A program made the position numbers and the translations under genes. A stretch of DNA of 64,000 bases from Amycolatopsis endophytica (GTDB taxonomy: Bacteria > Actinomycetota > Actinomycetes > Mycobacteriales > Pseudonocardiaceae), in the NCBI RefSeq assembly GCF_013410405.1, contig NZ_JACCFK010000001.1, positions 4,898,001 through 4,962,000 on the forward strand. The letters are read 5' to 3'. This document shows positions 31,402 to 40,095 of the stretch, in pieces (position 1 is the first letter of the stretch; each line of letters opens with the position of its first letter). The notes beneath the pieces are model-generated. The model ran no database searches. It was not told where the DNA came from and worked only from the letters and a program-made list of their open reading frames with translations.

Positions 31402-32226
31402 GTGACCGAGCAAGCCACGACCACCTTCGCCGACGTCACCCGCGTCGAGGAGATCGCACCCGGCCGCTTCACCGCCGAGGCCCACCCGGAGTGGACCATC
31501 GGCGGCAAGCCCAACGGCGGATACCTGCTGGCGATCCTCGGCGCGGCCGCTTCGCGCTCCGCGGCCCACCAGGACGTGCTCGCGGCCAGCGCGCACTACC
31601 TGCGGGCGCCCAAACCGGGCCCGGTGGAGGTGGCGGTGGAGGTGCTGCGGGCCGGTCGTTCGGCGAGCCAGGCACGGGCCCGCCTGACCCAGGACGACAC
31701 GCCGTGCGTCGAGGCGATGTTCACCCTCGGCGCGCTGACGGCGGACACCGAGCCGTACTGGAGCGCGGGGGCGCCCGAGCCGCAGGGGCGCGAGTACGCC
31801 GGCTGCGTGCCGGTGACCGGTCCCGCCGGCGGGGGAACGGGACCGGTCATCATGGACCAGATCGACCTGCGCATCCAGCCCGAGGACCTCGCCTTCGGCC
31901 GGGGCACCCCGACCGGGGCCGGGGTGCTGCGGGGCTGGCTGGGCCTGCCCGGCGGCGCGGACTTCGATCCGCTGTCCCTGCTCTACGCCGTGGACGCGTT
32001 CCCGCCCGCGACGATGGACATCGTGCTGACCGGCTGGGTGCCCACCCTGGAGCTGACCGCCTACGTGCGGGCGCTGCCCGCACCGGGGCCGGTGCGGGTG
32101 CTGCACAAGGCGCAACTGATCGAGGGCGGCCGCGTCGACGAGGCGTGTTTCGTGTGGGACAGCCGCGGCCGCCTGGTCGCGCAGGCCACCCAACTGGCCG
32201 GCATCCGCCTCGACCCGCCCGCCTGA
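31402..32226 (+). CDS. acyl-CoA thioesterase, double-hotdog (TesB-like)
   Basis: A 274-residue protein with two hotdog halves. N-terminal half: WTIGGKPNGGYLLAILGAAA and ASAHYLRAPKPGPVEVAVEV with RSASQARARLTQDD; C-terminal half: TMDIVLTGWVPTLELTAYVR and DEACFVWDSRGRLVAQATQL. This is the actinobacterial TesB-like thioesterase layout, hydrolysing acyl-CoA to free acid. GTG 31402 is chosen over an upstream ATG because homology-like sequence starts there. It may have its own promoter in the 98-nt gap after the SDR gene. Confidence 0.83.
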   Translation: MTEQATTTFADVTRVEEIAPGRFTAEAHPEWTIGGKPNGGYLLAILGAAASRSAAHQDVLAASAHYLRAPKPGPVEVAVEVLRAGRSASQARARLTQDDTPCVEAMFTLGALTADTEPYWSAGAPEPQGREYAGCVPVTGPAGGGTGPVIMDQIDLRIQPEDLAFGRGTPTGAGVLRGWLGLPGGADFDPLSLLYAVDAFPPATMDIVLTGWVPTLELTAYVRALPAPGPVRVLHKAQLIEGGRVDEACFVWDSRGRLVAQATQLAGIRLDPPA

Positions 32227-32242
32227 CCGCCACGGCGGGTGG

Positions 32243-33394
32243 TCAGTACACCCCGCCCAGCAGCTCCAGCACCTCGGCGGCCGACGGTGTCCGCGGGTTG
32301 TTCCGGGTGACCGGATCCTGCACCGCCGCGCGGGCCAGGTCCGGCAGCATGTCCCGCTCGACGCCGAGGTGCCGCAGTGGCTTCCGGATCTCCAGCGGGC
32401 CGGACAGCTCCCGCACGGCGGCCAGCGTCGCGGCCGTCCCGTCGCCGCCCGGTGCGGCCAGTGCCCGCGCCGTCTGCTCGTGCGCGGCGGCGGCCGCGGC
32501 CGCGTTGAACGCGATCACCTCCTCGAACACCGCGGCCAGCGCGATTCCGTGCGGGGTGCCGGTGTGGGCGGTGATCGCGTGCCCGATGCCGTGCACCAGG
32601 CCCAGCCCGGACAGGGTCAGCGCCTGGCCGGCCAGATGGGCGCCCCACATCAGCTGGGCCCTGGCTTCGAGGTCCGTCCCGTCCCGGTGCGCCACGGGCA
32701 GCCACCGGGCCACCAGCGTCACGGCCTGCTGGGCGTAGGCCACCGACATCGGGGTCGCGCCGAGGGAGGCGAGCGATTCGGTCCCGTGCACGAGCGCGTC
32801 GACACCCGTCGCGGCGGTGGCCCTGGCCGGCAGGCCGAGGGTCAGTTCCGGGTCGAGTACCGCGATCCTCGGGCGCACCGAGGAGTGTCCGATGTAGACC
32901 TTGCGCCGGGCGTGGGTGTCCTCGATGACGCCGAACCCGTTGGTCTCCGCGCCGGTACCGGAGGTGGTCGGCACCGCGATCACCGGCAGACCGTCCGCGG
33001 CCTCCCAGAGCCGGTCGGCGTCGGCCGCGGTGGCGCCCGGATTGCCCGCGAGCAGCGCGATGCCCTTGGCCGCGTCCAACGGAGATCCGCCGCCGAGCGC
33101 GACCACCACCGACGGGCCGAAGGCGCGGGCGCGGGCGGCACCGCGGTCGATCTCGGCGGCCGAGGGATTGGCGCTGATGTCGTCGTGGATCTCGTGCTCG
33201 ATGCCCGCGGCGTCCAGGATCTTGCCGACCCGCGGCGCGATACCGGCCGCCTGCAGGCCCTTGTCCGTGACGACCAGGGCGCGCTGGTGACCCAGGTCGG
33301 TCACGAACCGGGGGAGGTCCGTCACCGCGCCGGCACCGAACTCGACGCGGCAGGTCGGTTCCAGCGTCACGCGCGCAGCGCTCGCGGCGGTCAC
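32243..33394 (-). CDS. iron-containing alcohol dehydrogenase
   Basis: A 383-residue group III dehydrogenase. NAD-binding VVALGGGSPLDAAKGIALLA and VPTTSGTGAETNGFG; metal ligands in ATGVDALVHGTES (Asp/His) and GLVHGIGHAITAHTGTPHGI (two His). Oxidises or reduces a primary alcohol/aldehyde; maleylacetate reductase-like enzymes share this fold. Last gene of a five-gene minus-strand operon; its GTG overlaps the upstream TGA. Confidence 0.92.
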   Translation of the reverse strand: MTAASAARVTLEPTCRVEFGAGAVTDLPRFVTDLGHQRALVVTDKGLQAAGIAPRVGKILDAAGIEHEIHDDISANPSAAEIDRGAARARAFGPSVVVALGGGSPLDAAKGIALLAGNPGATAADADRLWEAADGLPVIAVPTTSGTGAETNGFGVIEDTHARRKVYIGHSSVRPRIAVLDPELTLGLPARATAATGVDALVHGTESLASLGATPMSVAYAQQAVTLVARWLPVAHRDGTDLEARAQLMWGAHLAGQALTLSGLGLVHGIGHAITAHTGTPHGIALAAVFEEVIAFNAAAAAAAHEQTARALAAPGGDGTAATLAAVRELSGPLEIRKPLRHLGVERDMLPDLARAAVQDPVTRNNPRTPSAAEVLELLGGVY

Positions 33395-34314
33395 AGGGCG
33401 GCCGCCGGAGTCTGCGTGGCGGCCAGCCGGAACGGCCGCCCGGCCAGACCCTCGTACAACCGCACCGGGGTCATCTCCCCGGCCAGGTCGCCGAACTGCG
33501 CCTTGGCGCGCCGGTAGATCTGCTCGACGAGCGCGGACACCTCCGTGGACACGCCCAGTTCGCGGCCCAGGTCGACGGCGAGGCCGAGATCCTTGCAGGC
33601 CAGCGCCATCGCGAACGAATCGTCGTAGTCGCCGTCGGCGAGCACCGATTCGATGTCGCGTTCCAGGAAGTTCGACGCGGCGGGGCTGGCCAGCAGCGAC
33701 GCGCGCAGCACCCCGAGGTCCACCCCGGCCTTGACCCCCATCGCCAGAACCTCCGAGGTGGCCACGACGTGGCAGAACCACAGCAGGTTGATCATGAGCT
33801 TGGCCGTGTACCCGGACCCGGTGACACCGACGTGCAGGATGTCGCCGGGCGCGCCCATCGCGGTGAACAGCGGCATCGCGCGCTGGAACTGGGTGGCGTC
33901 CCCGCCGACGAAGATCTGCAGTGTCCCGGCTTCCGCGCCGCGTGCCATCCCGCTGACCGGCGCGTCCAGCCGGTGCACGCCGCGCGCGTCGAGGACGTCC
34001 TGGGCGACCCGTTCGGCGGCGGCCGGGGTGGAGGTGGACATGTCCACCCACAGTGCACCCGGTTCGAGCGCGGCGGCCGCGCCACCGCGCAGCAGGACAT
34101 CCTCGACGATGCGCGGGGTGGGCAGCATGGTGATCAGCACCTCGGCCTCCGCCGCGCAGTCCGCGGGGCTGCCCGCCCAGGTCGCCCCGAGCGCCAGGTG
34201 CTCGGCCGCCGCCTCGGCACGGGCGTCGTGCACGGTGACCTCGTGACCGGCGTGGATCAGGTGGCGGGCCATGTGCCTGCCCATGTTGCCCAGTCCGATG
34301 AATCCGACTCGCAT
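33391..34314 (-). CDS. 3-hydroxyisobutyrate dehydrogenase family oxidoreductase
   Basis: A 307-residue beta-hydroxyacid dehydrogenase: VGFIGLGNMGRHMARHLIHA (NAD-binding), APVSGMARGAEAGTLQIFVG (substrate loop) and catalytic Lys in GVTGSGYTAKLMINLLWFC. Related enzymes include tartronate semialdehyde reductase and L-threonate dehydrogenase, so sugar-acid substrates are as likely as 3-hydroxyisobutyrate. It follows the ALDH by 38 nt, and its stop overlaps the Fe-ADH start. Confidence 0.9.
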   Translation of the reverse strand: MRVGFIGLGNMGRHMARHLIHAGHEVTVHDARAEAAAEHLALGATWAGSPADCAAEAEVLITMLPTPRIVEDVLLRGGAAAALEPGALWVDMSTSTPAAAERVAQDVLDARGVHRLDAPVSGMARGAEAGTLQIFVGGDATQFQRAMPLFTAMGAPGDILHVGVTGSGYTAKLMINLLWFCHVVATSEVLAMGVKAGVDLGVLRASLLASPAASNFLERDIESVLADGDYDDSFAMALACKDLGLAVDLGRELGVSTEVSALVEQIYRRAKAQFGDLAGEMTPVRLYEGLAGRPFRLAATQTPAAAL

Positions 34315-34352
34315 GGTTGTTCTCGCAATCGAAGCTGGTGGGAACCGGCCCC

Positions 34353-35864
34353 TCAGGACAGGTCGACCCAGGTGGTCTTGAGCGCGGAGTAGGCGTCCAG
34401 CGCGTGCAGGGACTTGTCCCGGCCCGCTCCGGTTGCCTTGAACCCGCCGAACGGGGTGATCACGTCACTGGCGTCGAAGGTGTTGATCCAGACCGTGCCG
34501 GCCCGCAGATTCCGGGCCACGCGGTGCGCGGTCGTCACGTCACGGGTCCACACCGAGGCCACCAGGCCGAAGTCGGAGTCGTTCGCCAGCCGCGCGCCCT
34601 CCTCGGCGTCCCCGTCGAAGGTGATCACCGACAGCACGGGCCCGAAGATCTCCTCACGGGCGAGGGTCATGTCGTTGGATACGCCGTCCACAATGGTCGG
34701 CTCGAGGAAGGTGCCGCCCGTTCCGGGATGGATCCGGCCGCCACCGAGCAGCGTTTCGGCGCCCTCGGCCCGCGCGGTGTCCAGGTAACCGAGCACGCGC
34801 CGCAGCTGCGTCTCGTCCACGATCGGGCCCATCACGGTCGCCGGATCCAGCGGATCGCCCACCCGGAAGGTCTCCCGCGTGATCTTGACGATCTCCTCCA
34901 GCAGCCGGTCCTTGACCGCGCTGTGCACGATGAGGCGGGACCCGGCGTTGCAGGTCTGGCCCGCGTTGTAGAAGATGCCCCACGCCACGGCGGACGCCGC
35001 GGCCGGGATGTCCGCGTCCGGCAGCACCAGCTGCGGTGACTTGCCGCCCGCCTCCACGGCGACCTGCTTGCCGTTGGACTCGCCCGCGTACACCTGGAAA
35101 CGCCGCGCGACCTCGGCCGAACCGGTGAACGCGACCTTGTCCACGTCCGGGTGCCTGCCCAGCGCCTGCCCGGCGACCTCGCCGCGCCCCGGCACCACGT
35201 TGAACACGCCCGCGGGCAGCCCGGCCTCGTGCGCGAGCCGCGCCAGCAGCAGGGCGGCCAGCGACGTCTGCTCCGCGGGTTTGAGCACCACCGAATTGCC
35301 GGTCGCCAGTGCCGGGCCGAGCTTCCAGGACGCGATCAGCAGGGCGTAGTTCCACGGCACCACCGCGCCGATCACCCCGAGCGGTTCCCGGGTGATGAAG
35401 GCCAGTGCGTCCCCCGGCGCGGGCGCGACCTCGCCGTAGGTCTTGTCGATCGTCTCGGCGTACCAGGCGATGGTCTCCGCGGTCTTGGCCACGTCGACAC
35501 GCAGCGCCTCGGTGATCGGTTTGCCCATTTCGAGCGTGTCGAGCAGGGCGAGTTCTTCGGCGTGCGCGTGGATGGACTCCGCCCACCGCAGCATGATCCG
35601 CTTGCGGTCCCCGGGCGGCAGACCGCGCCACCGCGCGTCGTCGAAGGCGGCCCGCGCCGCGCGCACCGCCCGGTCGATGTCCTCCGCGCCACCGGCCTGC
35701 ACCTCGGTGAGGACCGAACCGTCGCGCGGCGAGGTCGTGGCGAACGCGTCGCCGGACAGCGCGTCGGTGAAGGCGCCGTCGATGAACGGCCGGTTCTCGA
35801 ACGTCAGGCGCCCGGCGGCGGCCAGCCAGGCGGCGTGGTCGCGCTGGGACAGCTCGGTGCTCAT
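34353..35864 (-). CDS. NAD(P)-dependent aldehyde dehydrogenase
   Basis: A 503-residue ALDH. Active-site Cys in FYNAGQTCNAGSRL (about C305), general base Glu in VAVEAGGKSPQLV (about E271), cofactor loop VAFTGSAEVARRF and VVPWNYALLIASWKLGPAL. Length and motifs fit betaine-aldehyde/gamma-glutamyl-aminobutyraldehyde-type ALDHs. ATG 35864 overlaps the stop of the enolase-superfamily gene (ATGA); a GTG four codons earlier is less likely. Confidence 0.93.
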   Translation of the reverse strand: MSTELSQRDHAAWLAAAGRLTFENRPFIDGAFTDALSGDAFATTSPRDGSVLTEVQAGGAEDIDRAVRAARAAFDDARWRGLPPGDRKRIMLRWAESIHAHAEELALLDTLEMGKPITEALRVDVAKTAETIAWYAETIDKTYGEVAPAPGDALAFITREPLGVIGAVVPWNYALLIASWKLGPALATGNSVVLKPAEQTSLAALLLARLAHEAGLPAGVFNVVPGRGEVAGQALGRHPDVDKVAFTGSAEVARRFQVYAGESNGKQVAVEAGGKSPQLVLPDADIPAAASAVAWGIFYNAGQTCNAGSRLIVHSAVKDRLLEEIVKITRETFRVGDPLDPATVMGPIVDETQLRRVLGYLDTARAEGAETLLGGGRIHPGTGGTFLEPTIVDGVSNDMTLAREEIFGPVLSVITFDGDAEEGARLANDSDFGLVASVWTRDVTTAHRVARNLRAGTVWINTFDASDVITPFGGFKATGAGRDKSLHALDAYSALKTTWVDLS

Positions 35865-36973
35865 CGGATCCGCCACCTCCGCACGGCGTCCTCGTCGAGT
35901 TCGACGCCGAGGCCCGGCGCCTGGGGGACTTCCAGCTCACCGGCGGCGTTGATCATCACCGGCTCGGCCAGCATGAAGTCGCGCCGCTCCGGCGTCCAGC
36001 CCGGCGGGTCGAACGGGAACTCGAAGAACGGCCCGCCGCCGACCCCGGCCGCGACGTGCAGGTTCGCCAGCACGCCGATGCCGTTGGTCCAGCTGTGCGG
36101 CGTGAACTGCCGGTGCTTGAGCTGCGCCAGTTCGGCGAGAGTGCGGGCGCGGTGCATGCCCACCGCGAGCACGACGTCCATCTGGTAGACGTCGAGCACG
36201 TCGTGTTCCAGGTAGCGCACCAACTCCGGCACCGAATGGTGCATCTCGCCCGCCGCGATCCGCACGCCCGGGTTGTCCGTCCGCAGCATCCGGAAACCCT
36301 CCAGATCCGCGTAGGGCAGCGGTTCCTCCACCCAGAACACGTCCAGCTCGGCCAGCCTGCGCACGATCCGCCGGGTCTTGACCAGATCCGAGGCGTCCGC
36401 GGTGTCCCCGGCCATGCGCCAGGACTGGTTGAGGTCGACCATGATCTCGAAGTCCGGCCCGAGTTCGGCGCGCACCGCCTCGACCGCGGCGATCCCCTCG
36501 GCCACCCGGTCGCGGTCGATGCGGATCTTGACCGCCCGGAACCCGGCCGCCCGCGCCGCCAGGGCGGTCTCCACCCGCTCGGCGGGCGACTTGAGCTCGG
36601 CGCTGGAGGCGTAGGCGGGCAGCGAGGTGGCCGCGTTGCCGAACAGCGCGGCCACCGGCAGGCCCGCCGTCTTGCCGATGATGTCCCAGAGCGCGACCTC
36701 CAGCGGCCAGTAGTGGCCGCCGTGGAAGTTGGCGGTCTCGATCGCCTTCACGTGCCGCACGATGTCGAGCGGGTCGGAGCCGAGGAAGAGGTCGCGGAAC
36801 GCCTCGAACCCGTCCATGGTGTCGCCCGAGCCGATGCCGGTGACCCCTTCGTCGGTGTGCACCCGCACGATCGTGGCGTCGAAGTGCCGCCGCGGCTCGG
36901 GGTCCCACGCGGCACGCAGCGGCGGGTCGAGTTCGAGCCGCAGCCGGTCCAGCGTGATGTCGGTGATCTTCAT
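35861..36973 (-). CDS. mandelate racemase/muconate lactonizing (enolase superfamily) protein
   Basis: A 370-residue enolase-superfamily enzyme. Metal ligands D180, E216 and E243 (MVDLNQSW, FWVEEPLPY, AAGEMHHS), a K149-x-R151 pair in AVKIRIDRDR instead of the commoner K-x-K, and the D266/H293 dyad (YQMDVVLAVG, FTPHSWTNG). This set suits an acid-sugar dehydratase of the mandelate racemase subgroup. Substrate unknown. Coupled by ATGA overlaps on both sides, between the Fae-like gene and the ALDH. Confidence 0.9.
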   Translation of the reverse strand: MKITDITLDRLRLELDPPLRAAWDPEPRRHFDATIVRVHTDEGVTGIGSGDTMDGFEAFRDLFLGSDPLDIVRHVKAIETANFHGGHYWPLEVALWDIIGKTAGLPVAALFGNAATSLPAYASSAELKSPAERVETALAARAAGFRAVKIRIDRDRVAEGIAAVEAVRAELGPDFEIMVDLNQSWRMAGDTADASDLVKTRRIVRRLAELDVFWVEEPLPYADLEGFRMLRTDNPGVRIAAGEMHHSVPELVRYLEHDVLDVYQMDVVLAVGMHRARTLAELAQLKHRQFTPHSWTNGIGVLANLHVAAGVGGGPFFEFPFDPPGWTPERRDFMLAEPVMINAAGELEVPQAPGLGVELDEDAVRRWRIR

Positions 36974-37524
36974 CGGGCGGCCTCCGGCGCGGACTCGGCG
37001 AGCAGGGCGGCGCCGGGCTCGTAGAACGGGTTCGCCGCGCCCGCCCGTGCCGCCGCCAGCACTTCGTCGGCCGTCGGCGTGCCGGCCACGGCCGCGCGGA
37101 GTGCACCGAACGCGGCCGCCCGCTGGTTGCGGAAGGACTCGTCGAGGTCGTCCACGCCGGGGTTGACCCAGATCGCGGCGATGATCAGCAGCTCGTCCAG
37201 CTCGGCGGCCGGGATCAGCCCGTGCCCGGCCGCGTCGGCGACGCCCTGCGCCAGCCCGGCCTGGGCCGACCCCCAGGTGGCCCGCTCGTGCAGGTCGCCG
37301 GAGGCAGCGGCCTTGGTGACGAACAACGTCAGCGGCTTGACCGGCACGCTCGGCCGCAGCACGGCCACGAACGGCACGTGGCCGGCGCTCGGGGTGGCCA
37401 GCGCGGTCGCCCAGGCGGTCTCGACGGGACCCCCCTTGCGCCCGAGCACGATGTTGGTGTGCGCGGCGTTGACCCCGGTGCCGACGAACGACTCGCCGAC
37501 CAGCGCGGTGGGCGCGAAAGTCAT
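36970..37524 (-). CDS. formaldehyde-activating enzyme (Fae)-like protein
   Basis: A 184-residue protein. ALVGESFVGTGVNAAHTNIV carries the conserved Fae His (H22 here; His17 in Methylorubrum Fae), followed by ETAWATALATPSAGHVPFVA, VKPLTLFVTKAAA and a C-terminal helix-rich part. Fae condenses formaldehyde with tetrahydromethanopterin in methylotrophs; nothing else here points to that cofactor. A role with another aldehyde or carrier in sugar-acid breakdown is possible. ATG 37524 follows a GGAG site. First gene of the operon, opposite an IclR gene. Confidence 0.8.
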   Translation of the reverse strand: MTFAPTALVGESFVGTGVNAAHTNIVLGRKGGPVETAWATALATPSAGHVPFVAVLRPSVPVKPLTLFVTKAAASGDLHERATWGSAQAGLAQGVADAAGHGLIPAAELDELLIIAAIWVNPGVDDLDESFRNQRAAAFGALRAAVAGTPTADEVLAAARAGAANPFYEPGAALLAESAPEAAR

Positions 37525-37608
37525 GGAATCTCCAGAAGTGGCGGATGGTGGTGACGCACCGGAACGGTAAGGAGCCGGGGGAGGCGTCGGCAAGGCGCCG
37601 ACGACGAT

Positions 37609-37643
37609 CGCAATGTGCGTTGCGGTGGCGGCAACTCAGGTCG
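37609..37643. promoter_or_regulatory. IclR operator cluster in divergent promoter
   Basis: CGCAA-TGTGCG-TTGCG (37609-37624) is a perfect 5-6-5 palindrome. GCAACTCAGGTCG (37631-37643) shares nine bases with the site at 38533. They lie between the Fae-like operon and the IclR gene. Confidence 0.65.
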
Positions 37644-37679
37644 TGACCAGCGCCGTTACCGCTGGTTTACGCTACGGCC

Positions 37680-38516
37680 GTGAGTTCGGACGCTCAGCGC
37701 ACCGACGGGGGTGCGCGCAACCAGGGCCACGGTCTGCGGCGGGACGTCGACCTGCTGGAGGCGCTGGCGTCGGAGGAGGCCCAGCACGCGGGCGGTCTCG
37801 GCGTGGTCCGCCTGGCGCATCTGGTCGGCCGGGAGAAGAGCCAGGTGTCCCGCGCGCTCAAGGCACTCGCCGAGGTGGGCATCGTCGAGCGCGACCCGGA
37901 CACGCTGGAGTACCGGCTGGGCTGGCGGCTGTTCTCCCTCGTCGCCCGCACGGTCGAAGACCGGCTGCTGCGCGCGGCCGAGCCGGTCATGCACACACTG
38001 TCCGGTGAACTCGAGGAAACCGTCCACCTGTGCGTGCTGCGCGAGAACCAGGTGCTCACCCTGCTGTCGGTGTCCGGGCACTCCTTCCGTGTGCACGGCT
38101 GGGAGGGCCGCGGCGTGCCCGCGCCCTGTACGTCGGCGGGGCGGGTCCTGCTGTCCGACGCCACACCGGACGAGTTGTATGTCCGGTTCGGACTGCAGGC
38201 CGACCTCGGCGCCGGATGCCCGCGCTCGCCCGTGCGCACGCTGCCCGACCTGTGGTCGGCGATCCAGCGGTCCCGGCGCGACGGTTACGCCGCCGTCCGC
38301 GAAGAGTTCGAAGAGGACCTCGTCGGGGTTTCCGCCCCGGTCCGCGACTTCCGCGGGCGCGTGGTCGCCGCGCTGAACGTCTCCGCGCCCAAGGACCGCC
38401 TCGCCGCGCGGCTGGCGGACGCCGGGCGGGTCACGGCACGGGCGGCCGGGGTGGTGTCGGAACAACTGGGCTGGCGGATGCGTCCCGTCCCGCCCTCGTC
38501 CCGGCGCTTCACCTGA
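37680..38516 (+). CDS. IclR family transcriptional regulator
   Basis: A 278-residue IclR protein. Winged helix: VDLLEALASEEAQHAGGLGV then VRLAHLVGREKSQVSRALKA; effector domain: VHGWEGRGVPAPCTSAGRVL and GVSAPVRDFRGRVVAALNVS. GTG 37680 appears leaderless: TACGCT lies at 37668-37673, six bases upstream. CGCAA-N6-TTGCG palindromes flank the gene, in the divergent promoter and again upstream of the ALDH gene at 38628, so it probably controls both the Fae/enolase operon and the ALDH-MFS pair. Confidence 0.92.
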   Translation: MSSDAQRTDGGARNQGHGLRRDVDLLEALASEEAQHAGGLGVVRLAHLVGREKSQVSRALKALAEVGIVERDPDTLEYRLGWRLFSLVARTVEDRLLRAAEPVMHTLSGELEETVHLCVLRENQVLTLLSVSGHSFRVHGWEGRGVPAPCTSAGRVLLSDATPDELYVRFGLQADLGAGCPRSPVRTLPDLWSAIQRSRRDGYAAVREEFEEDLVGVSAPVRDFRGRVVAALNVSAPKDRLAARLADAGRVTARAAGVVSEQLGWRMRPVPPSSRRFT

Positions 38517-38531
38517 GGCGGTTGTCCTGAC

Positions 38532-38547
38532 CGCAACTCAGATTGCG
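38532..38547. promoter_or_regulatory. IclR operator upstream of ALDH
   Basis: CGCAACTCAGATTGCG: perfect 5-bp arms, 6-nt centre, the same architecture as 37609-37624. It sits 80 nt upstream of the ALDH start. Confidence 0.65.
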
Positions 38548-38627
38548 AAACCGCGGGATCTCTTGCCCCGCAACACCTCCGGCTCATACGTTGCCTCGCG
38601 CCAGGTCAGGTTCGTGAGGAGTGCAGG

Positions 38628-40094
38628 ATGGACATCGACGCGATCGCGAAGACCGCAGCGGGGGAGGGCGACCTGTTCCTGGGCGGACGCTGGCTCCCCG
38701 CCGCCGACCGCCGGACGTTCCCGGTCGCCGACCCGGCCACCACGGAGCCGGTCCGCGAGGTGTCGGCCGCCGCGCCGGAAGACGCCCGCGCGGCAGTGGA
38801 TGCGGCGCAGGACGGATTGCGGCGGTGGCGGGCGGTCGCCCCGCGTCGCCGCTCCGAAGTGCTGCACGCCGCTTTCGCCGCGATGCACGAGCACGCGCCG
38901 GCGCTGGCGCGGCTGATCACCCTGGAGAACGGCAAGGCCTACCGTGACGCGCTCGCCGAGGTCTCCTACGCCGCCGAATTCTTCCGCTGGTTCGCCGAGG
39001 AGGCCGTCCGCATCGGATCCGGGTTCGCTGACGCGCCCGGCGGTGGCTACCGGCACGTGGTGCGCAAGTCCGCGGTCGGGGTCGCGGCGTTCGTCACCCC
39101 GTGGAACTTCCCGGCCGCGATGGCCACCCGCAAGATCGCGCCCGCACTCGCCGCGGGGTGCTCGGTCGTGCTCAAACCGGCGCCGGAGACCCCGCTGACC
39201 GCACTGGCGATCGCCGGGCTGCTCGCCGAGGCGGGGCTGCCCGCCGGCGTGTGCAACGTCCTGCCCACCGACCGGGCCGCCGACGTGGCCGGTGTCTGGC
39301 TCGGCGACGAGCGGGTGCGGAAGTTCTCGTTCACCGGATCCACCGCCACCGGCCGGGTCCTGCTCCGGCAGGCGGCGGACACCGTCGTCAACGTCACCAT
39401 GGAACTCGGCGGCAACGCCCCGTTCGTCGTCTGCGCCGACGCCGACGTGGACGCCGCCGTGCGCGGCGCGATGGACGCCAAGATGCGCGGCGGTGGCGAG
39501 GTGTGCATCGCCGCGAACCGGTTCTACGTGCACGCCGACGTCGCCGCCGAGTTCACCGCCAAACTCGGCGAGGCGATGGCCGCCGTCCCGGCCGGACCCG
39601 GGCTCGGCGATGGCGTCGGCCTCGGGCCGATGATCAACCAGGCCGCGGTGGACAAGATCACCGGTCTCGTCGCCGACGCCGTCGCCAGGGGCGCCACGGT
39701 GACCGCGCAGGGCCCCCGCCCCGCCGGACCCGGATGGTTCCACCCGGCGACCGTGCTCGCGGACGTGCCCGACGACGCCGAGATCATGCGCACCGAGGTG
39801 TTCGGCCCGGTCGCCCCGATCACCACGTTCACCGACGAGGACGACCTGATCGCGCGCGCCAACGACACCGAGCACGGCCTCGCCGCCTACGTCTACTCGG
39901 CCGACCTCGGCCACGCCCTGCGCCTCGCCGAACGCCTGGAAACCGGGATGGCCGGCATCAACCGCGGCCTGATCTCCGACCCGGCCGCGCCGTTCGGCGG
40001 CGTGAAGCAGTCCGGGCTGGGCCGCGAAGGCGGACGGGAAGGCATCGACGCCTTCCTCGAAACCCGCTACTTCGCCGTCGACTGGCCGAGCTAA
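38628..40094 (+). CDS. succinate-semialdehyde dehydrogenase-like aldehyde dehydrogenase
   Basis: A 488-residue ALDH of the GabD branch: FVTPWNFPAAMATRKIAPAL, KFSFTGSTATGRVLLRQAAD, base Glu in VTMELGGNAPFVV (E259), nucleophile Cys in GGGEVCIAANRFYVH (C293), and C-terminal PFGGVKQSGLGREGGREGID. It likely oxidises a semialdehyde carboxylate such as succinate or 2-oxoglutarate semialdehyde, a sensible end step for sugar-acid dehydration. Ribosome site GAGGAGTGCAGG. Followed by repeat copy B and an MFS gene. Confidence 0.92.
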   Translation: MDIDAIAKTAAGEGDLFLGGRWLPAADRRTFPVADPATTEPVREVSAAAPEDARAAVDAAQDGLRRWRAVAPRRRSEVLHAAFAAMHEHAPALARLITLENGKAYRDALAEVSYAAEFFRWFAEEAVRIGSGFADAPGGGYRHVVRKSAVGVAAFVTPWNFPAAMATRKIAPALAAGCSVVLKPAPETPLTALAIAGLLAEAGLPAGVCNVLPTDRAADVAGVWLGDERVRKFSFTGSTATGRVLLRQAADTVVNVTMELGGNAPFVVCADADVDAAVRGAMDAKMRGGGEVCIAANRFYVHADVAAEFTAKLGEAMAAVPAGPGLGDGVGLGPMINQAAVDKITGLVADAVARGATVTAQGPRPAGPGWFHPATVLADVPDDAEIMRTEVFGPVAPITTFTDEDDLIARANDTEHGLAAYVYSADLGHALRLAERLETGMAGINRGLISDPAAPFGGVKQSGLGREGGREGIDAFLETRYFAVDWPS

Positions 40095-40095
40095 G

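Noticed and set aside
32223..32246. Hairpin CTGACC...GGTCAG as terminator between thioesterase and iron ADH
   Set aside because: Only six outer pairs and it overlaps both stop codons; too weak to list.
36970..37524. Reading the Fae-like gene as proof of methylotrophy
   Set aside because: No tetrahydromethanopterin, RuMP or serine-cycle genes are visible in the window; Fae-like proteins also occur in non-methylotrophs.
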